A stretch of DNA of 64,000 nucleotides, taken from positions 1 through 64,000 of the forward strand of contig NZ_JAASAG010000010.1 of assembly GCF_012726265.1 (NCBI RefSeq), in the 5' to 3' direction. Shown piece after piece: positions 33,719 through 42,273 of the stretch. The position numbers and the translations under genes are program-made. Numbering within the stretch: the first letter of the stretch is position 1; each line of letters starts with the position of its first letter. The DNA comes from Streptomyces sp. HNM0575. Its GTDB lineage: Bacteria; Actinomycetota; Actinomycetes; Streptomycetales; Streptomycetaceae. The notes beneath the pieces are model-generated. The model saw only the letters and a program-made list of their open reading frames with translations, was not told the origin of the DNA and did not search any database.

Positions 33719-34051
33719 TCAGCCGTTGGCCTTCTCGTAGGCCTCCCGGATATTGGCCGGAACGCGGCCGCGGTCGTTGACCTCGTAACCCTCTTCCTTG
33801 GCCCATGCGCGGATCTTCGCGGTGTCCTGACTGCTGCCGCCGCCGGAGGCGCGGCCCTTTCCGCGTGCCGAACGCCCGCCGGTGCGGCGGCCGCCCTTCA
33901 CATACGGCTCCAGGACCGTACGGAGCTTGTCCGCATTAGAGGTGGAGAGGTCGATCTCGTAGCTCTTCCCGTCCAGTGCGAACGTCACCGTCTCGTCCGC
34001 CTCGCCGCCCTCGAGGTCGTCGACCAGAAGAACCTGAACCTTCTGCGCCAC
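33719..34051 (-). CDS. lsr2: Lsr2 nucleoid-associated protein
   Basis: Actinobacterial H-NS-like xenogeneic silencer, 110 residues. The N-terminal dimerisation domain begins VAQKVQVLLVDDLEGGEADE and continues VTFALDGKSYEIDLSTSNAD; a basic Gly/Arg/Ser linker follows; the C-terminal AT-rich minor-groove binding domain has IRAWAKEEGYEVNDRGRVPA with the AT-hook-like Arg-Gly-Arg at about 94. GTG at 34051 has GGGAG eight bases upstream; longer in-frame starts lack the family N-terminus. The upstream 180 bases are unusually AT-rich, so autoregulation by Lsr2 is plausible. It may silence accessory genes such as the NACHT pair, which is inference. Confidence 0.97.
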   Translation of the reverse strand: MAQKVQVLLVDDLEGGEADETVTFALDGKSYEIDLSTSNADKLRTVLEPYVKGGRRTGGRSARGKGRASGGGSSQDTAKIRAWAKEEGYEVNDRGRVPANIREAYEKANG

Positions 34052-34140
34052 CGGATACTCCCATTCGTCATCGATAACTCGATTACTGATACTGACGAAG
34101 AAAGCAAACCGCTTTTCGGTGAGAAACACAAACCCTCAGT
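34052..34140 (-). promoter_or_regulatory. AT-rich lsr2 promoter region
   Basis: The 90 bases before lsr2 contain ATCGATAACTCGATTACTGA, GAAAGCAAACC and GAGAAACACAAACC, the most AT-rich DNA in the window. Candidate minus-strand elements are TTGCTT and TAATCG with a 16-base spacer. It is a natural Lsr2 binding target. Confidence 0.45.
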
Positions 34141-34240
34141 TGAGTTTGTCCGGTCCACCGGCGGGATTGGCGGGATCTTTCGGACAAAGCGACTCCGTCA
34201 ACGCTCGGGCGAGTGGTTCGGGCGGTCACCGCGCAGTCAC

Positions 34241-34768
34241 TCAGAGATGCAGAAGCATGCGGCTGTTGCCCAACGTGTTCGGCTTCACCCGTTCGAGACC
34301 CAGGAACTCGGCCACGCCCTCGTCAAAGGAACGCAGCAGTTCGCTGTAGACATCGCCGTCGACCGGTGTCTCCCCGATCTCGGTGAAGCCGTGCCTCGTG
34401 AAGAAGTCCACTTCGAAGGTGAGGCAGAAAATGCGGCGCACGCCCAGCCAGCGTGCCGTGTTCAGCAGCTTCTCCAGCAGAACATGGCCCACGCCGGTGC
34501 CCTTGAGCGCCGGGTCGACGGCGAGTGTCCTGACCTCGGCCAGGTCCTCCCACATCACGTGGAGAGCGCCGCATGCGACCACCTCCGCGTCGTGATCCCG
34601 TTCCGCGACCCAGAACTCCTGAATGTCCTCGTAAAGGGTGACCGTCGCTTTGTCGAGCAGGATGCGGTCTCGCGAGTAGACATCGATCAGGCTTCGCACA
34701 GCGCGCACATCTGCCGTCCGTGCTCGGCGAACGGTGACTTCTGATACGGAAGGGGATGCTGACGCCAT
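34241..34768 (-). CDS. argA: GNAT N-acetyltransferase, amino-acid N-acetyltransferase (ArgA) type
   Basis: A 175-residue single-domain GNAT of the short actinobacterial N-acetylglutamate synthase type (similar to mycobacterial Rv2747), which makes N-acetylglutamate for arginine synthesis using glutamate or glutamine. The start VTVRRARTADVRAVRSLID, the block LDKATVTLYEDIQEFWVAER and the acetyl-CoA loop VDPALKGTGVGHVLLEKLL, then FCLTFEVDFFTRHGFTEIGE, fit that family. ATG 34768. Located between lsr2 and blaI on the same strand, not with other arg genes; the stand-alone position is also typical of these enzymes. Confidence 0.85.
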   Translation of the reverse strand: MASASPSVSEVTVRRARTADVRAVRSLIDVYSRDRILLDKATVTLYEDIQEFWVAERDHDAEVVACGALHVMWEDLAEVRTLAVDPALKGTGVGHVLLEKLLNTARWLGVRRIFCLTFEVDFFTRHGFTEIGETPVDGDVYSELLRSFDEGVAEFLGLERVKPNTLGNSRMLLHL

Positions 34769-34963
34769 GAACGGACGCTATCGCCCTTGCCGGAGGCGGT
34801 GCTCTCCGGGTCCCCGGCGTTCACGGGCGCCTTCCGGCGGCTCTTCCCGCCGTCCTTCACGGGGCCTTCCGCCACGGGATCCGCTGAGCTTCCGAAGGGG
34901 GTTCGCGCAGGCTTCCGTGCCGCTTCCGATCGCGGGTTCCGCGTGCGGTTCGGCTTGCGGCGG

Positions 34964-35371
34964 CTAGTGACTCTCGCGCGGCGTTCTCTCCGGCACATCC
35001 ACGTGCACATCGTTCAACTGCACCACCCGCAACGCATCCCGTACGGCGTCGAGCTGTTCCGGAGTCATACGCCCGAAGAACTCCACGAGTGCGGCGGCGG
35101 CGTTGTCACTCGACGCCCAGGCCTCGTTCATCAGTGCGGCGGAGTAGGCGGCACGCGTGGAGACCGGCTCATATCGATAGGCACGGCCTTCTTGGCGTCT
35201 GCGCAGCCAGCCCTTCTGATGGAGGTTGTCCATTACGGTCATGACCGTCGTGTAGGCGATGGACCTGTCGTCCCGCAGATCCTCGAGGACTTCCCGCACG
35301 GTGACCGGACGGTTCCACCGCCATACACGGGTCATGACGGTGTCTTCCAACTCTCCCAATGGCCGAGGCAC
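34964..35371 (-). CDS. BlaI/MecI/CopY family transcriptional repressor
   Basis: A 135-residue winged-helix repressor. The DNA-binding half begins RPLGELEDTVMTRVWRWNRP and continues VTVREVLEDLRDDRSIAYTT and VMTVMDNLHQKGWLRRRQEG; the dimerising helices follow (AAALVEFFGRMTPEQLDAVR). BlaI-type proteins are normally inactivated by a BlaR/MecR membrane protease, but no M56 peptidase gene is adjacent here. Instead it follows, by 51 bases, a 56-residue membrane protein gene on the same strand. Operon and target are therefore open. Confidence 0.92.
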   Translation of the reverse strand: MPRPLGELEDTVMTRVWRWNRPVTVREVLEDLRDDRSIAYTTVMTVMDNLHQKGWLRRRQEGRAYRYEPVSTRAAYSAALMNEAWASSDNAAAALVEFFGRMTPEQLDAVRDALRVVQLNDVHVDVPERTPRESH

Positions 35372-35422
35372 GCCGTGAATAATAGTCGGAGATGTCCCGA
35401 ATACCGCAGGGGAGAGCGCGGA

Positions 35423-35593
35423 TCAGCTGTCTTTCTTCTGCCGGACGCTCTCCGCGCGTGCGATGGCGGCGTCGACGGCGGCGTCTTCCTTGGCCTTGTT
35501 CGCGCCACCCTGGCTCTTCACGATCGTCACGATGAGCGCGATGAACGCCACCGCCATCACGACGGGCGGGGTCAGTGCCGCGATGTACTCCAT
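35423..35593 (-). CDS. Small single-span membrane protein (56 aa)
   Basis: A short gene of 57 codons: MEYIAALTPPVVMAVAFIAL (1-20) continuing IVTIVKSQGG is one membrane helix, and the remainder is a charged amphipathic helix (ANKAKEDAAVDAAIARAESV) ending QKKDS. ATG 35593 is preceded by AAGGAGG about 12 bases upstream. It lies between coaX and blaI in the same direction, 51 bases before blaI, and 154 bases after coaX. Topology is probably N-out, C-in. I recognise similar small proteins next to coaX in Streptomyces but no function. Confidence 0.75.
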   Translation of the reverse strand: MEYIAALTPPVVMAVAFIALIVTIVKSQGGANKAKEDAAVDAAIARAESVRQKKDS

Positions 35594-35747
35594 AGCCTTT
35601 CGAGCCTCCTTCTGACAGGCCTCCAGCCTACGGCAGGGCCGCGTACGCCCGTCCCGCCGGGCACCCCGCCGAGCCGGGCGCAGAGCCGGCGCAGCCCGGG
35701 CGCGGAAGGGGCGCCGAAGGGGGCCGTCGCGGCGTCAGGTGCGGCGG

Positions 35748-36545
35748 TCAGGTGCGGCTGACGTTGCGCTCGTAGACCAGGCGCAGGCCGATCAGGGTCA
35801 GCCACGGCTCGTGCTCGTCGATGGCCGAGGCCTCCCCGAGCACCATCGGCGCGAGGCCGCCCGTGGCGATGACCGTCACATCGTCGGGGTCGTCGGTGAG
35901 TTCGCGGGAGATGCGGTCGACGACGCCGTCGACCTGGCCCGCGAAGCCGTAGAGGATGCCGGACTGCATGGCCTCGACGGTGTTCTTGCCGATGACGCTG
36001 CGGGGGCGGGCCAGCTCGATCTTGCGGAGCTGTGCGCCGCGTACGCCCAGGGCGTCGACGGAGATCTCGATGCCGGGTGCGATGACGCCGCCGACGTACT
36101 CGCCGCGTGCCGAGACCGCGTCGAAGGTGGTGGCCGTGCCGAAGTCGACGACGATGCACGGGCCTCCGTACAGCTCGACCGCGGCGAGGGCGTTGATGAT
36201 GCGGTCGGCGCCGACCTCCTTGGGGTTGTCCATGAGGATCGGCACGCCCGTCTTGACGCCGGGCTCGACGAGTACGGCCGGGATGTCGCCGTAGTAGCGG
36301 CGGGTGACCTCGCGCAGCTCGTGCAGGACGGAGGGGACGGTCGAGCAGATGGCGATGCCCTCGACGTTGTCGCCGAGTTCGTCGCCGAGGAGGGGGTGCA
36401 TGCCCATCAGGCCCTGGAGGAGCACGGCGAGTTCGTCGGCGGTGCGGCGGGCGTCGGTGGAGATCCGCCAGTGCTCGACGATGTCGTCGCCGTCGAAGAG
36501 GCCGAGAACGGTGTGGGTGTTCCCGACGTCGATGGTCAGCAGCAT
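35748..36545 (-). CDS. coaX: Type III pantothenate kinase
   Basis: First step of CoA synthesis from pantothenate, ATP-dependent phosphorylation. The 265-residue ASKHA-fold protein shows MLLTIDVGNTHTVLGLFDG at the start, GADRIINALAAVELYGG, the phosphate-2 motif VVDFGTATTFDAVSARGEYV and GGVIAPGIEISVDALG. Its ATG overlaps the nadC stop by one base (TGATG), so it ends the cofactor operon DUF2520-panC-nadB-nadC-coaX. PanC two genes upstream makes its substrate, which explains the grouping. Confidence 0.97.
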   Translation of the reverse strand: MLLTIDVGNTHTVLGLFDGDDIVEHWRISTDARRTADELAVLLQGLMGMHPLLGDELGDNVEGIAICSTVPSVLHELREVTRRYYGDIPAVLVEPGVKTGVPILMDNPKEVGADRIINALAAVELYGGPCIVVDFGTATTFDAVSARGEYVGGVIAPGIEISVDALGVRGAQLRKIELARPRSVIGKNTVEAMQSGILYGFAGQVDGVVDRISRELTDDPDDVTVIATGGLAPMVLGEASAIDEHEPWLTLIGLRLVYERNVSRT

Positions 36546-37798
36546 CAGTCGTCCACCTCTTCGCGCTCGCCGCGCCCCTCGCGTCCTTCACGTTCTTCGC
36601 TCGCGTCGTGCTCTTCGGGCTCCTCGGGCCCTTCGCCGCTCCCGCCGGCGCCGGGTCTCGTCTCCCGCGCCGCGTCCGCGTCCGCATCCGAGTCCGTGTC
36701 ACGCAGATCCAGGCCCACGTCGAGGATCGGCGAGGAGTGGGTGAGGGCGCCGACGGCGAGGAAGTCGACGCCGGTGGCCGCGTATTCGGCGGCGTTGTCC
36801 AGGCTGAGCCGCCCCGAGGACTCCAGCTGCGCGCGGCCCCCGACGAGCGCCACGGCCGCCGCGGTCTCGTCGGGCGTGAAGTTGTCGAGCAGGATCAGGT
36901 CGGCGCCTTCCGCGAGCACCGGCTCGATCTGGTCGAGCCGGTCGACCTCCACCTCGATCGGCACGTCGGGGAACTCGGCCCGTACGAGTCTGAACGCCTC
37001 CGCGACACCGCCCGCCGCCACCACGTGGTTGTCCTTGATGAGCGCCGCGTCGGAGAGCGAGAAGCGGTGGTTGGTGCCGCCGCCGCAGCGCACCGCGTAC
37101 TTCTCCAGGGCGCGCAGGCCCGGCGTCGTCTTGCGGGTGTCGCGTACGCGGGTCTCCGCGTGGGTGCCGGAGTCGGCGGCGGTGGCGGCGCGGGAGAGCT
37201 CGTCCGCCCAGCGGCGGGTGACGGTGGCGATACCGGAGAGCCTGCACAGCAGGTTGAGCGCGCTGCGCTCGGCGGTGAGCAGATCGCGGGTGCGCGTGCG
37301 TACGGTCAGCAGCCGCTGCCCCGCGACGACCCGCTCGCCGTCCTCGACGTGGCGCTCGACCTCGAACTCGTCGGTGCACACCACCGACAGGACCGCCTCG
37401 GCGACGTGCATGCCGGCGACGATGCCGTCCTGACGCGCGGTGAAGTCGCCCGTGGAGACCGCGAGTTCGGGGATGGTGGCGACGGTGGTGACGTCGACTC
37501 CGTGGTCGAGGTCCTCCTCGACGGCCAGGTGCGCGATGTCCTCCACCTGTACGGGGTCGAGGCCCGCGTCGGCCAGCAGACGGGCGAGGTCCGGGTCGAG
37601 CCCGCAGTCCAGCGGGTCCAGGTCCCACGCGTCGCCGTCCACGCCGGCACCGCCGCCGCAGCCGCAGGAGTCGCCGCAGCCGCCGCCTCCGCCGGACTGC
37701 GATGCCGTGCCCGCGGCGGGGCCGCCGATCTGGAGCAGGGGCACGTCGACGGGCTGGGGGCGTCGCTCCTCCGGGGAGTCCGGGAAGGGGCTGGTCAC
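36545..37798 (-). CDS. nadC: Nicotinate-nucleotide pyrophosphorylase (carboxylating)
   Basis: Converts quinolinate and PRPP to nicotinate mononucleotide. The 417-residue protein contains a normal QPRTase (about 75-365): EEDLDHGVDVTTVATIPE, RDLLTAERSALNLLCRLSGI, RDTRKTTPGLRALEKYAVRC, GGGTNHRFSLSDAALIKDNH and ILLDNFTPDETAA. It is longer than usual (about 290) because of an N-terminal extension with a Gly/Cys patch (GGGGGCGDSCGCGGGAG, about 37-53) and a Glu/Asp/Arg-rich C-terminal tail of about 45 residues. GTG start 37798 overlaps the nadB stop as GTGA. Confidence 0.96.
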   Translation of the reverse strand: MTSPFPDSPEERRPQPVDVPLLQIGGPAAGTASQSGGGGGCGDSCGCGGGAGVDGDAWDLDPLDCGLDPDLARLLADAGLDPVQVEDIAHLAVEEDLDHGVDVTTVATIPELAVSTGDFTARQDGIVAGMHVAEAVLSVVCTDEFEVERHVEDGERVVAGQRLLTVRTRTRDLLTAERSALNLLCRLSGIATVTRRWADELSRAATAADSGTHAETRVRDTRKTTPGLRALEKYAVRCGGGTNHRFSLSDAALIKDNHVVAAGGVAEAFRLVRAEFPDVPIEVEVDRLDQIEPVLAEGADLILLDNFTPDETAAAVALVGGRAQLESSGRLSLDNAAEYAATGVDFLAVGALTHSSPILDVGLDLRDTDSDADADAARETRPGAGGSGEGPEEPEEHDASEEREGREGRGEREEVDD

Positions 37799-39813
37799 GG
37801 CTTCTCCGTAGGGGTGTGTGGTGGCGGGTCCGCCGGCGCCTCGGCCGGGGCCTCCGGACGGTCCGGTGCCCCGTGAGGCTCCGGGCGGGGTGCCGTCGTC
37901 GGCGGGAAGCGGGTCGTCCGGGTCGTACGGACGTCGAGAGTACGGCCTGCCTCGTGCAGGCCGACGACGAGGTGCCGGCTCCAGGAGGCGTCGTCCCGGT
38001 GCGGGCGGTCCTCGCGCCAGTGGCAGCCGCGGGTCTCCTCGCGGCGCAGCGCGGCGGCGACCAGGACGCGGGCGACGAGATGCAGGTTGGCCGTCTCCCA
38101 GGTCTCCACGCCGGGGTCGGCGGGCTTGTGCGCCGTGGCGGCGGGGAGCGCTTCGAGGCGGGCGGCGGCGTCGGCGAGGCTGGCGGCGGAACGCAGGACT
38201 CCGGCGCCGCTCGTCATGACGCGCTGGATGACGGGCCGCGCCTCGGCGGGGAGCAGCGGGGTCACGGGGGTGTCCGGGGGTGTGTCCGCGGGTGTGTCCG
38301 TGTGAGTGCCCGTGCCGGGTGCGGGCCGAGGCGAAGTCGCCGCGTCCGTACGGGCGTTGGCGGCGGCGTCGGCGGTGGGCCCGTCGGGGGTGGGGGCGGC
38401 GGGTTCGGTGGCCTCGGGGGCGGTGGCCCCGGGGGCCTCGGGGGCGGTGGCCCGCCGGTCGGCGTCCCGCGCCACCGTCTCCGCGATCCGCTCGGCGAAG
38501 ACCAGGCCCTCCAGCAGGCTGTTGGAGGCGAGCCGGTTCGCGCCGTGCACGCCGGTGCAGGCGACCTCGCCGCACGCGTAGAGGCCGGGAACGGTCGTAC
38601 GGCCGTGCAGGTCGGTGCGCACGCCGCCGCTGGCGTAGTGCGCGGCGGGTGCCACCGGGATCGGCTGGGTGACGGGGTCGATGCCGTTGCTGCGGCACGC
38701 GTCGAGGATCGTCGGGAAGCGGGACTCCCACATGGCGGCCCCGAAGTGGCGGGCGTCGAGATAGGCGTGCTCCGTGCCCGGTTCCGCGCCCTGCTCGGCG
38801 GCCCGCCGCATGATCGCCTTGGCGACGATGTCGCGGGGGGCCAGTTCGGCCAGTTCGTGCTCACCGGTCATGAAGCGGACGCCGTCGGCGTCGACGAGGT
38901 GGGCGCCCTCGCCCCGTACGGCCTCCGAGATCAGCGGCTGCTGGCCCTCCGCGCCCGCGCCGAGATACAGCGCCGTCGGGTGGAACTGCACGAACTCCAG
39001 ATCGCTCACCTCCGCACCGGCACGCAGCGCCAGGGCCACGCCGTCGCCCGTTGAGACGGGCGGATTGGTGGTCGCGGAGAAGATCTGGCCCATGCCGCCG
39101 GTCGCGAGCACGACCGCGGGCGCGTGCACGGCGCCGACGCCGTCGTGCTGGCCCTCGCCCATGACGTGCAGCGTGACGCCGGTCGCGGCGCCGCCGGGCG
39201 TCTTGAGCAGGTCGAGCACGAGGGCGTTCTCGACGGTACGGAGACCGCCGCCGTACCCGCCGATCCCGTCGTTGCCGCCGCCTCCGCCGCCCCCGTCGAT
39301 CCCGCGGTGCACTTCCCGTACGGCCGCGAGGAGGGCGCGGGAGATCTCCGCCCCCGTGGCGTCGCCGCCCGCGTGCGCTATGCGGCGCCGGTGGTGGCCG
39401 CCCTCGCGGGTCAGCTCCATCTCGCCGCTCGCGGGGTCGGTGTCGAAGCGGGCGCCGGTGCCGATGAGCCTGCGCACGGCGGCGGGGCCCTCGGTCACGA
39501 GCGTGTGCACCGCCTCCTCGTCGCACAGGCCCGCGCCGGCCACGAGGGTGTCGTCGAGGTGCTGTGCCGGGCTGTCGCCCTCGCCGAGCGCCGCGGCGAT
39601 GCCGCCCTGCGCCCAGCGCGTCGAGCCGTCGTCGAGGCTGGCCTTGGTGACGACCACGGTGCGCAGGCCCGCGGCGTCGCAGCGGAGCGCGGCGGTCAGT
39701 CCGGCGACGCCGGAGCCCACGACCACGACGTCCGCGTCGATGCGCCAGCCGGGGGCCGGGGCGCGCAGCGGGGCGGAACCGGCCGCGCCCAGCGGGCCCG
39801 TGCCGGGGGTCAC
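37795..39813 (-). CDS. nadB: L-aspartate oxidase
   Basis: FAD enzyme that oxidises L-aspartate to iminoaspartate, first step of NAD synthesis. The 672-residue product has the dinucleotide fold ADVVVVGSGVAGLTAALRC (about 28-46), RWAQGGIAAALGEGDSPAQH, RREGGHH-type active-site region, and HYASGGVRTDLHGRTTVPGL with YACGEVACTGVHGANRLASN. A Pro/Thr/Ala low-complexity insert of about 70 residues (about 450-520) splits the FAD-binding part from the C-terminal helical domain, and the tail is also Pro-rich, making it longer than the usual 530-560. GTG start overlaps the panC stop as GTGA. nadA is not in the window. Confidence 0.95.
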   Translation of the reverse strand: MTPGTGPLGAAGSAPLRAPAPGWRIDADVVVVGSGVAGLTAALRCDAAGLRTVVVTKASLDDGSTRWAQGGIAAALGEGDSPAQHLDDTLVAGAGLCDEEAVHTLVTEGPAAVRRLIGTGARFDTDPASGEMELTREGGHHRRRIAHAGGDATGAEISRALLAAVREVHRGIDGGGGGGGNDGIGGYGGGLRTVENALVLDLLKTPGGAATGVTLHVMGEGQHDGVGAVHAPAVVLATGGMGQIFSATTNPPVSTGDGVALALRAGAEVSDLEFVQFHPTALYLGAGAEGQQPLISEAVRGEGAHLVDADGVRFMTGEHELAELAPRDIVAKAIMRRAAEQGAEPGTEHAYLDARHFGAAMWESRFPTILDACRSNGIDPVTQPIPVAPAAHYASGGVRTDLHGRTTVPGLYACGEVACTGVHGANRLASNSLLEGLVFAERIAETVARDADRRATAPEAPGATAPEATEPAAPTPDGPTADAAANARTDAATSPRPAPGTGTHTDTPADTPPDTPVTPLLPAEARPVIQRVMTSGAGVLRSAASLADAAARLEALPAATAHKPADPGVETWETANLHLVARVLVAAALRREETRGCHWREDRPHRDDASWSRHLVVGLHEAGRTLDVRTTRTTRFPPTTAPRPEPHGAPDRPEAPAEAPADPPPHTPTEKP

Positions 39814-41057
39814 CGGAGCGCTCCGAGCGGGAGGGGGATGTTGTCGATGAGGCGGGTGCCTCCGACGCGCCCGGCGACCGCGAGCACCGCCTCGCCGGTG
39901 CGCCCGGTGACTTCCGTACGGCCGCCGGCTTCTGTACGGCCGGTGCCCTCCGTACGCCCGCCCGCTTCCGTACGGCCGGGGAACTCCGTGAGGTCGGTGA
40001 AGTCCGACGGGTCGATCAGCGCCAAGTAGTCGACGTGCAAGGGCGGTTCGCGGTGCTCGGCCTCGTCCAGGACCGTACGGGCCGCGGCGAGCGCGACGTC
40101 CGCACCGCCGTCCGGCAGCGCGTCCCGCGCGGCGAACAGCGCCCGGGAGAGCGCGAGTCCGGTCTGCCGCTCCTCGGGGGAGAGATATCTGTTCCGGCTG
40201 GAGAGGGCCATGCCGTCGCTCTCGCGGACCGTGGGCACGGCGACGATCTCCACGGGGAAGTTGAGGTCCGTCACCATCCGCCGGATCAGGGCGAGTTGCT
40301 GTGCGTCCTTCTGCCCGTACAGCGCGATGTCCGGCGCCGTCAGGTGCAGCAGCTTGGCGACGACGGTGAGCACGCCGTCGAAGTGGCCCGGTCTGTGGGC
40401 GCCTTCGAAGCGGTCACCCATCGGCCCGGCGGCGATCCGGACCTGGGGGCCGCTGGTGCGGTCGCCGGAGCCGGTGCCGGAGCCGTTGCGGTGGCCTGAG
40501 CCCGATGCCGGTCCGCGGGTCGCTCCGGGACCCGCGGTCTCGGGATAGACCTCCGCGACCGACGGCGCGAACACCACGTCGGCGCCCGCCTCTTCGGCCA
40601 TGACGAGGTCCGCGTCGAGCGTGCGGGGATAGCGGTCGAGGTCTTCCGAAGGCCCGAACTGGAGCGGGTTGACGAAGACCGTGACGACGACCTGGCCGTG
40701 CGGTCCGACGCTCTCCCTCGCGGTGCGTACGAGCGCGGCGTGCCCGGCGTGCAGGGCGCCCATCGTCATCACGACCGCGCGGCGCCTCGCTGTGGCCGCG
40801 CCGTCGGACCCCGTCGCACGGGCGTCCGGCGCGGCTGCGGCGCTCACGGCGCCGTACTCCCTTGCCGTGGCGCGCAGTTCTGCGGCCGTACGGACAAGTC
40901 GTATGCCCTGACGGCCGTTTGACGGGTGGTTCGACGGGCGGTTCGCCGGGCTCCCCGCGGCGCCTCCGGCGTCCGTCGCGGTGCTGCCGCCGCCCGCCGC
41001 CGTACGCGCCGTGTCCGGCGTCGCCGCGGCCGGTGCGTTCTCCGTCGTGCCGCTCAT
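39810..41057 (-). CDS. panC: Pantothenate synthetase
   Basis: ATP-dependent condensation of pantoate with beta-alanine. The 415-residue protein has VVMTMGALHAGHAALVRTAR (HxGH nucleotide-binding motif, about 93-112), TVFVNPLQFGPSEDLDRYPR, the KDAQQLALIRRMVTDLNFPV block and ESDGMALSSRNRYLSPEERQ. It exceeds the usual 280-310 through an N-terminal Ala/Gly/Asn leader, a Gly/Ser insert near 180-200 and a repeated Gly-Arg-Thr-Glu insert (about 365-395). ATG 41057 overlaps the upstream DUF2520 stop as ATGA, and its stop overlaps nadB. Confidence 0.95.
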   Translation of the reverse strand: MSGTTENAPAAATPDTARTAAGGGSTATDAGGAAGSPANRPSNHPSNGRQGIRLVRTAAELRATAREYGAVSAAAAPDARATGSDGAATARRRAVVMTMGALHAGHAALVRTARESVGPHGQVVVTVFVNPLQFGPSEDLDRYPRTLDADLVMAEEAGADVVFAPSVAEVYPETAGPGATRGPASGSGHRNGSGTGSGDRTSGPQVRIAAGPMGDRFEGAHRPGHFDGVLTVVAKLLHLTAPDIALYGQKDAQQLALIRRMVTDLNFPVEIVAVPTVRESDGMALSSRNRYLSPEERQTGLALSRALFAARDALPDGGADVALAAARTVLDEAEHREPPLHVDYLALIDPSDFTDLTEFPGRTEAGGRTEGTGRTEAGGRTEVTGRTGEAVLAVAGRVGGTRLIDNIPLPLGALR

Positions 41058-42100
41058 CGGCCCCGGCCCCCTTCGGACAGTACGTCGAGCAGTTCCTCGG
41101 CGAGTTCGGGCTTCAGGAGCCCGTGGTCGATGGCACGGTCCGCGGTGGCGCGCGCCATGGCGAGATAGCTGGCGACCATGCGCGGTGCGTGCGCGCCGAG
41201 TTCGGCGAGGTGCGCGGAGACCGTGCCCGCGTCACCCCGCGCGACCGGGCCCGTGAGGGCGGCGTCGCCGGAGCCCAGGCTGTTGTCGAGCGCGGCGCCC
41301 AGCAGCGGCCCGAGCATCTTCGCGGGCGCCTCCACCCCGGACGCGCGCAGCAGGTCCATGGACTGCGATACGAGCGTGACCAGGTGGTTCGCGCCCACCG
41401 CGAGCGCCGCGTGGTAGAGCGGACGGGCCTCCTCGGCGATCCACTCCGGCTCCCCGCCCATCTCGATGACGAGGGCCTGGGCGGCGAGCCGCAGCTCCTC
41501 GGGCGCCGTGACGCCGAACGAGCAGCCCGCCAGGCGCTGTACGTCGACGGGCGTGCCCGTGAACGTCATCACCGGATGCAGCGCGAGCGGCAACGCGCCC
41601 TCGCGCAGGGCCGGTTCGAGCACACCCGTGCCGTACCGCCCCGAGGTGTGGGCGATCAGCCGGCCCGGCTGCACGGCACCGGTCCGCGCGAGCCCCTCGA
41701 TCAGCTCGGGCAGCGCGTCGTCCGGCACGGTGAGCAGCACGAGTTCGGCGCGGGAGAGCACCTCGGGAGGGTCGACGAGCGGTACGCCGGGCAGCAGTTC
41801 GGCAGCGCGGCGGCGGGAGCTCTCGGAGACGCCGGAGGCGGCGACCGGACGGTGCCCGGCCTGGCGCAGCGCGGCGGCGAGTGCCGGGCCCACGCGGCCC
41901 GCGCCGACGACGCCGACGGTGAGTCGTGCGGGCCGGTCCTCCGCCCGGTGGTGATGGCCGCCCGGGGCGGATCCATACCGGTCGTGGCCGTCCGGGCCGG
42001 ATCCGTCCGGCGGCTCGGCAGGGTGCTGATCGTTCACGGCTTGGCGGCCTTCCGTATTCCGTTCCGGTCCTCGCCGGGTACCGGACGTCCCGCCCGCCAT
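41054..42100 (-). CDS. Rossmann-like and DUF2520 domain protein
   Basis: A 348-residue NAD(P)-binding protein of the DUF2520 family, related in layout to ketopantoate reductase and prephenate dehydrogenase-like oxidoreductases. The nucleotide motif is LTVGVVGAGRVGPALAAALR (after residue 62), followed by ELVLLTVPDDALPELIEGLA, PLALHPVMTFTGTPVDVQRL and the DUF2520 helices (YHAALAVGANHLVTLVSQSM). First gene of the operon with panC, so a role in pantoate supply (ketopantoate reduction) is plausible but unproven. ATG 42100 has GAGGGA five bases upstream; GTG 42037 (327 residues) is the alternative start and gives a more usual length. Confidence 0.87.
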   Translation of the reverse strand: MAGGTSGTRRGPERNTEGRQAVNDQHPAEPPDGSGPDGHDRYGSAPGGHHHRAEDRPARLTVGVVGAGRVGPALAAALRQAGHRPVAASGVSESSRRRAAELLPGVPLVDPPEVLSRAELVLLTVPDDALPELIEGLARTGAVQPGRLIAHTSGRYGTGVLEPALREGALPLALHPVMTFTGTPVDVQRLAGCSFGVTAPEELRLAAQALVIEMGGEPEWIAEEARPLYHAALAVGANHLVTLVSQSMDLLRASGVEAPAKMLGPLLGAALDNSLGSGDAALTGPVARGDAGTVSAHLAELGAHAPRMVASYLAMARATADRAIDHGLLKPELAEELLDVLSEGGRGR

Positions 42101-42273
42101 GCTATTCCCTCGCGGCGGGCCGGGACCCTTCGAGGGGCGCGGCCAGTGGCGGTGCACGCCCCCGCGCAGCGGCCCGCGGCCCGATGGCCCAGGCGGTCCG
42201 CAACGGGGCGGCTCCGGCCGTCCGCGGGCGGGCACTCTGGCGGGCCGCCGCGCCGGGCGCGAGGATTCCCGCC

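Noticed and set aside
36545..38731. A 728-codon ORF including nadC with a long Arg/Pro-rich N-terminal part
   Set aside because: The extra N-terminal part is the antisense-like frame over nadB; the true start is the GTG at 37798, coupled to nadB.
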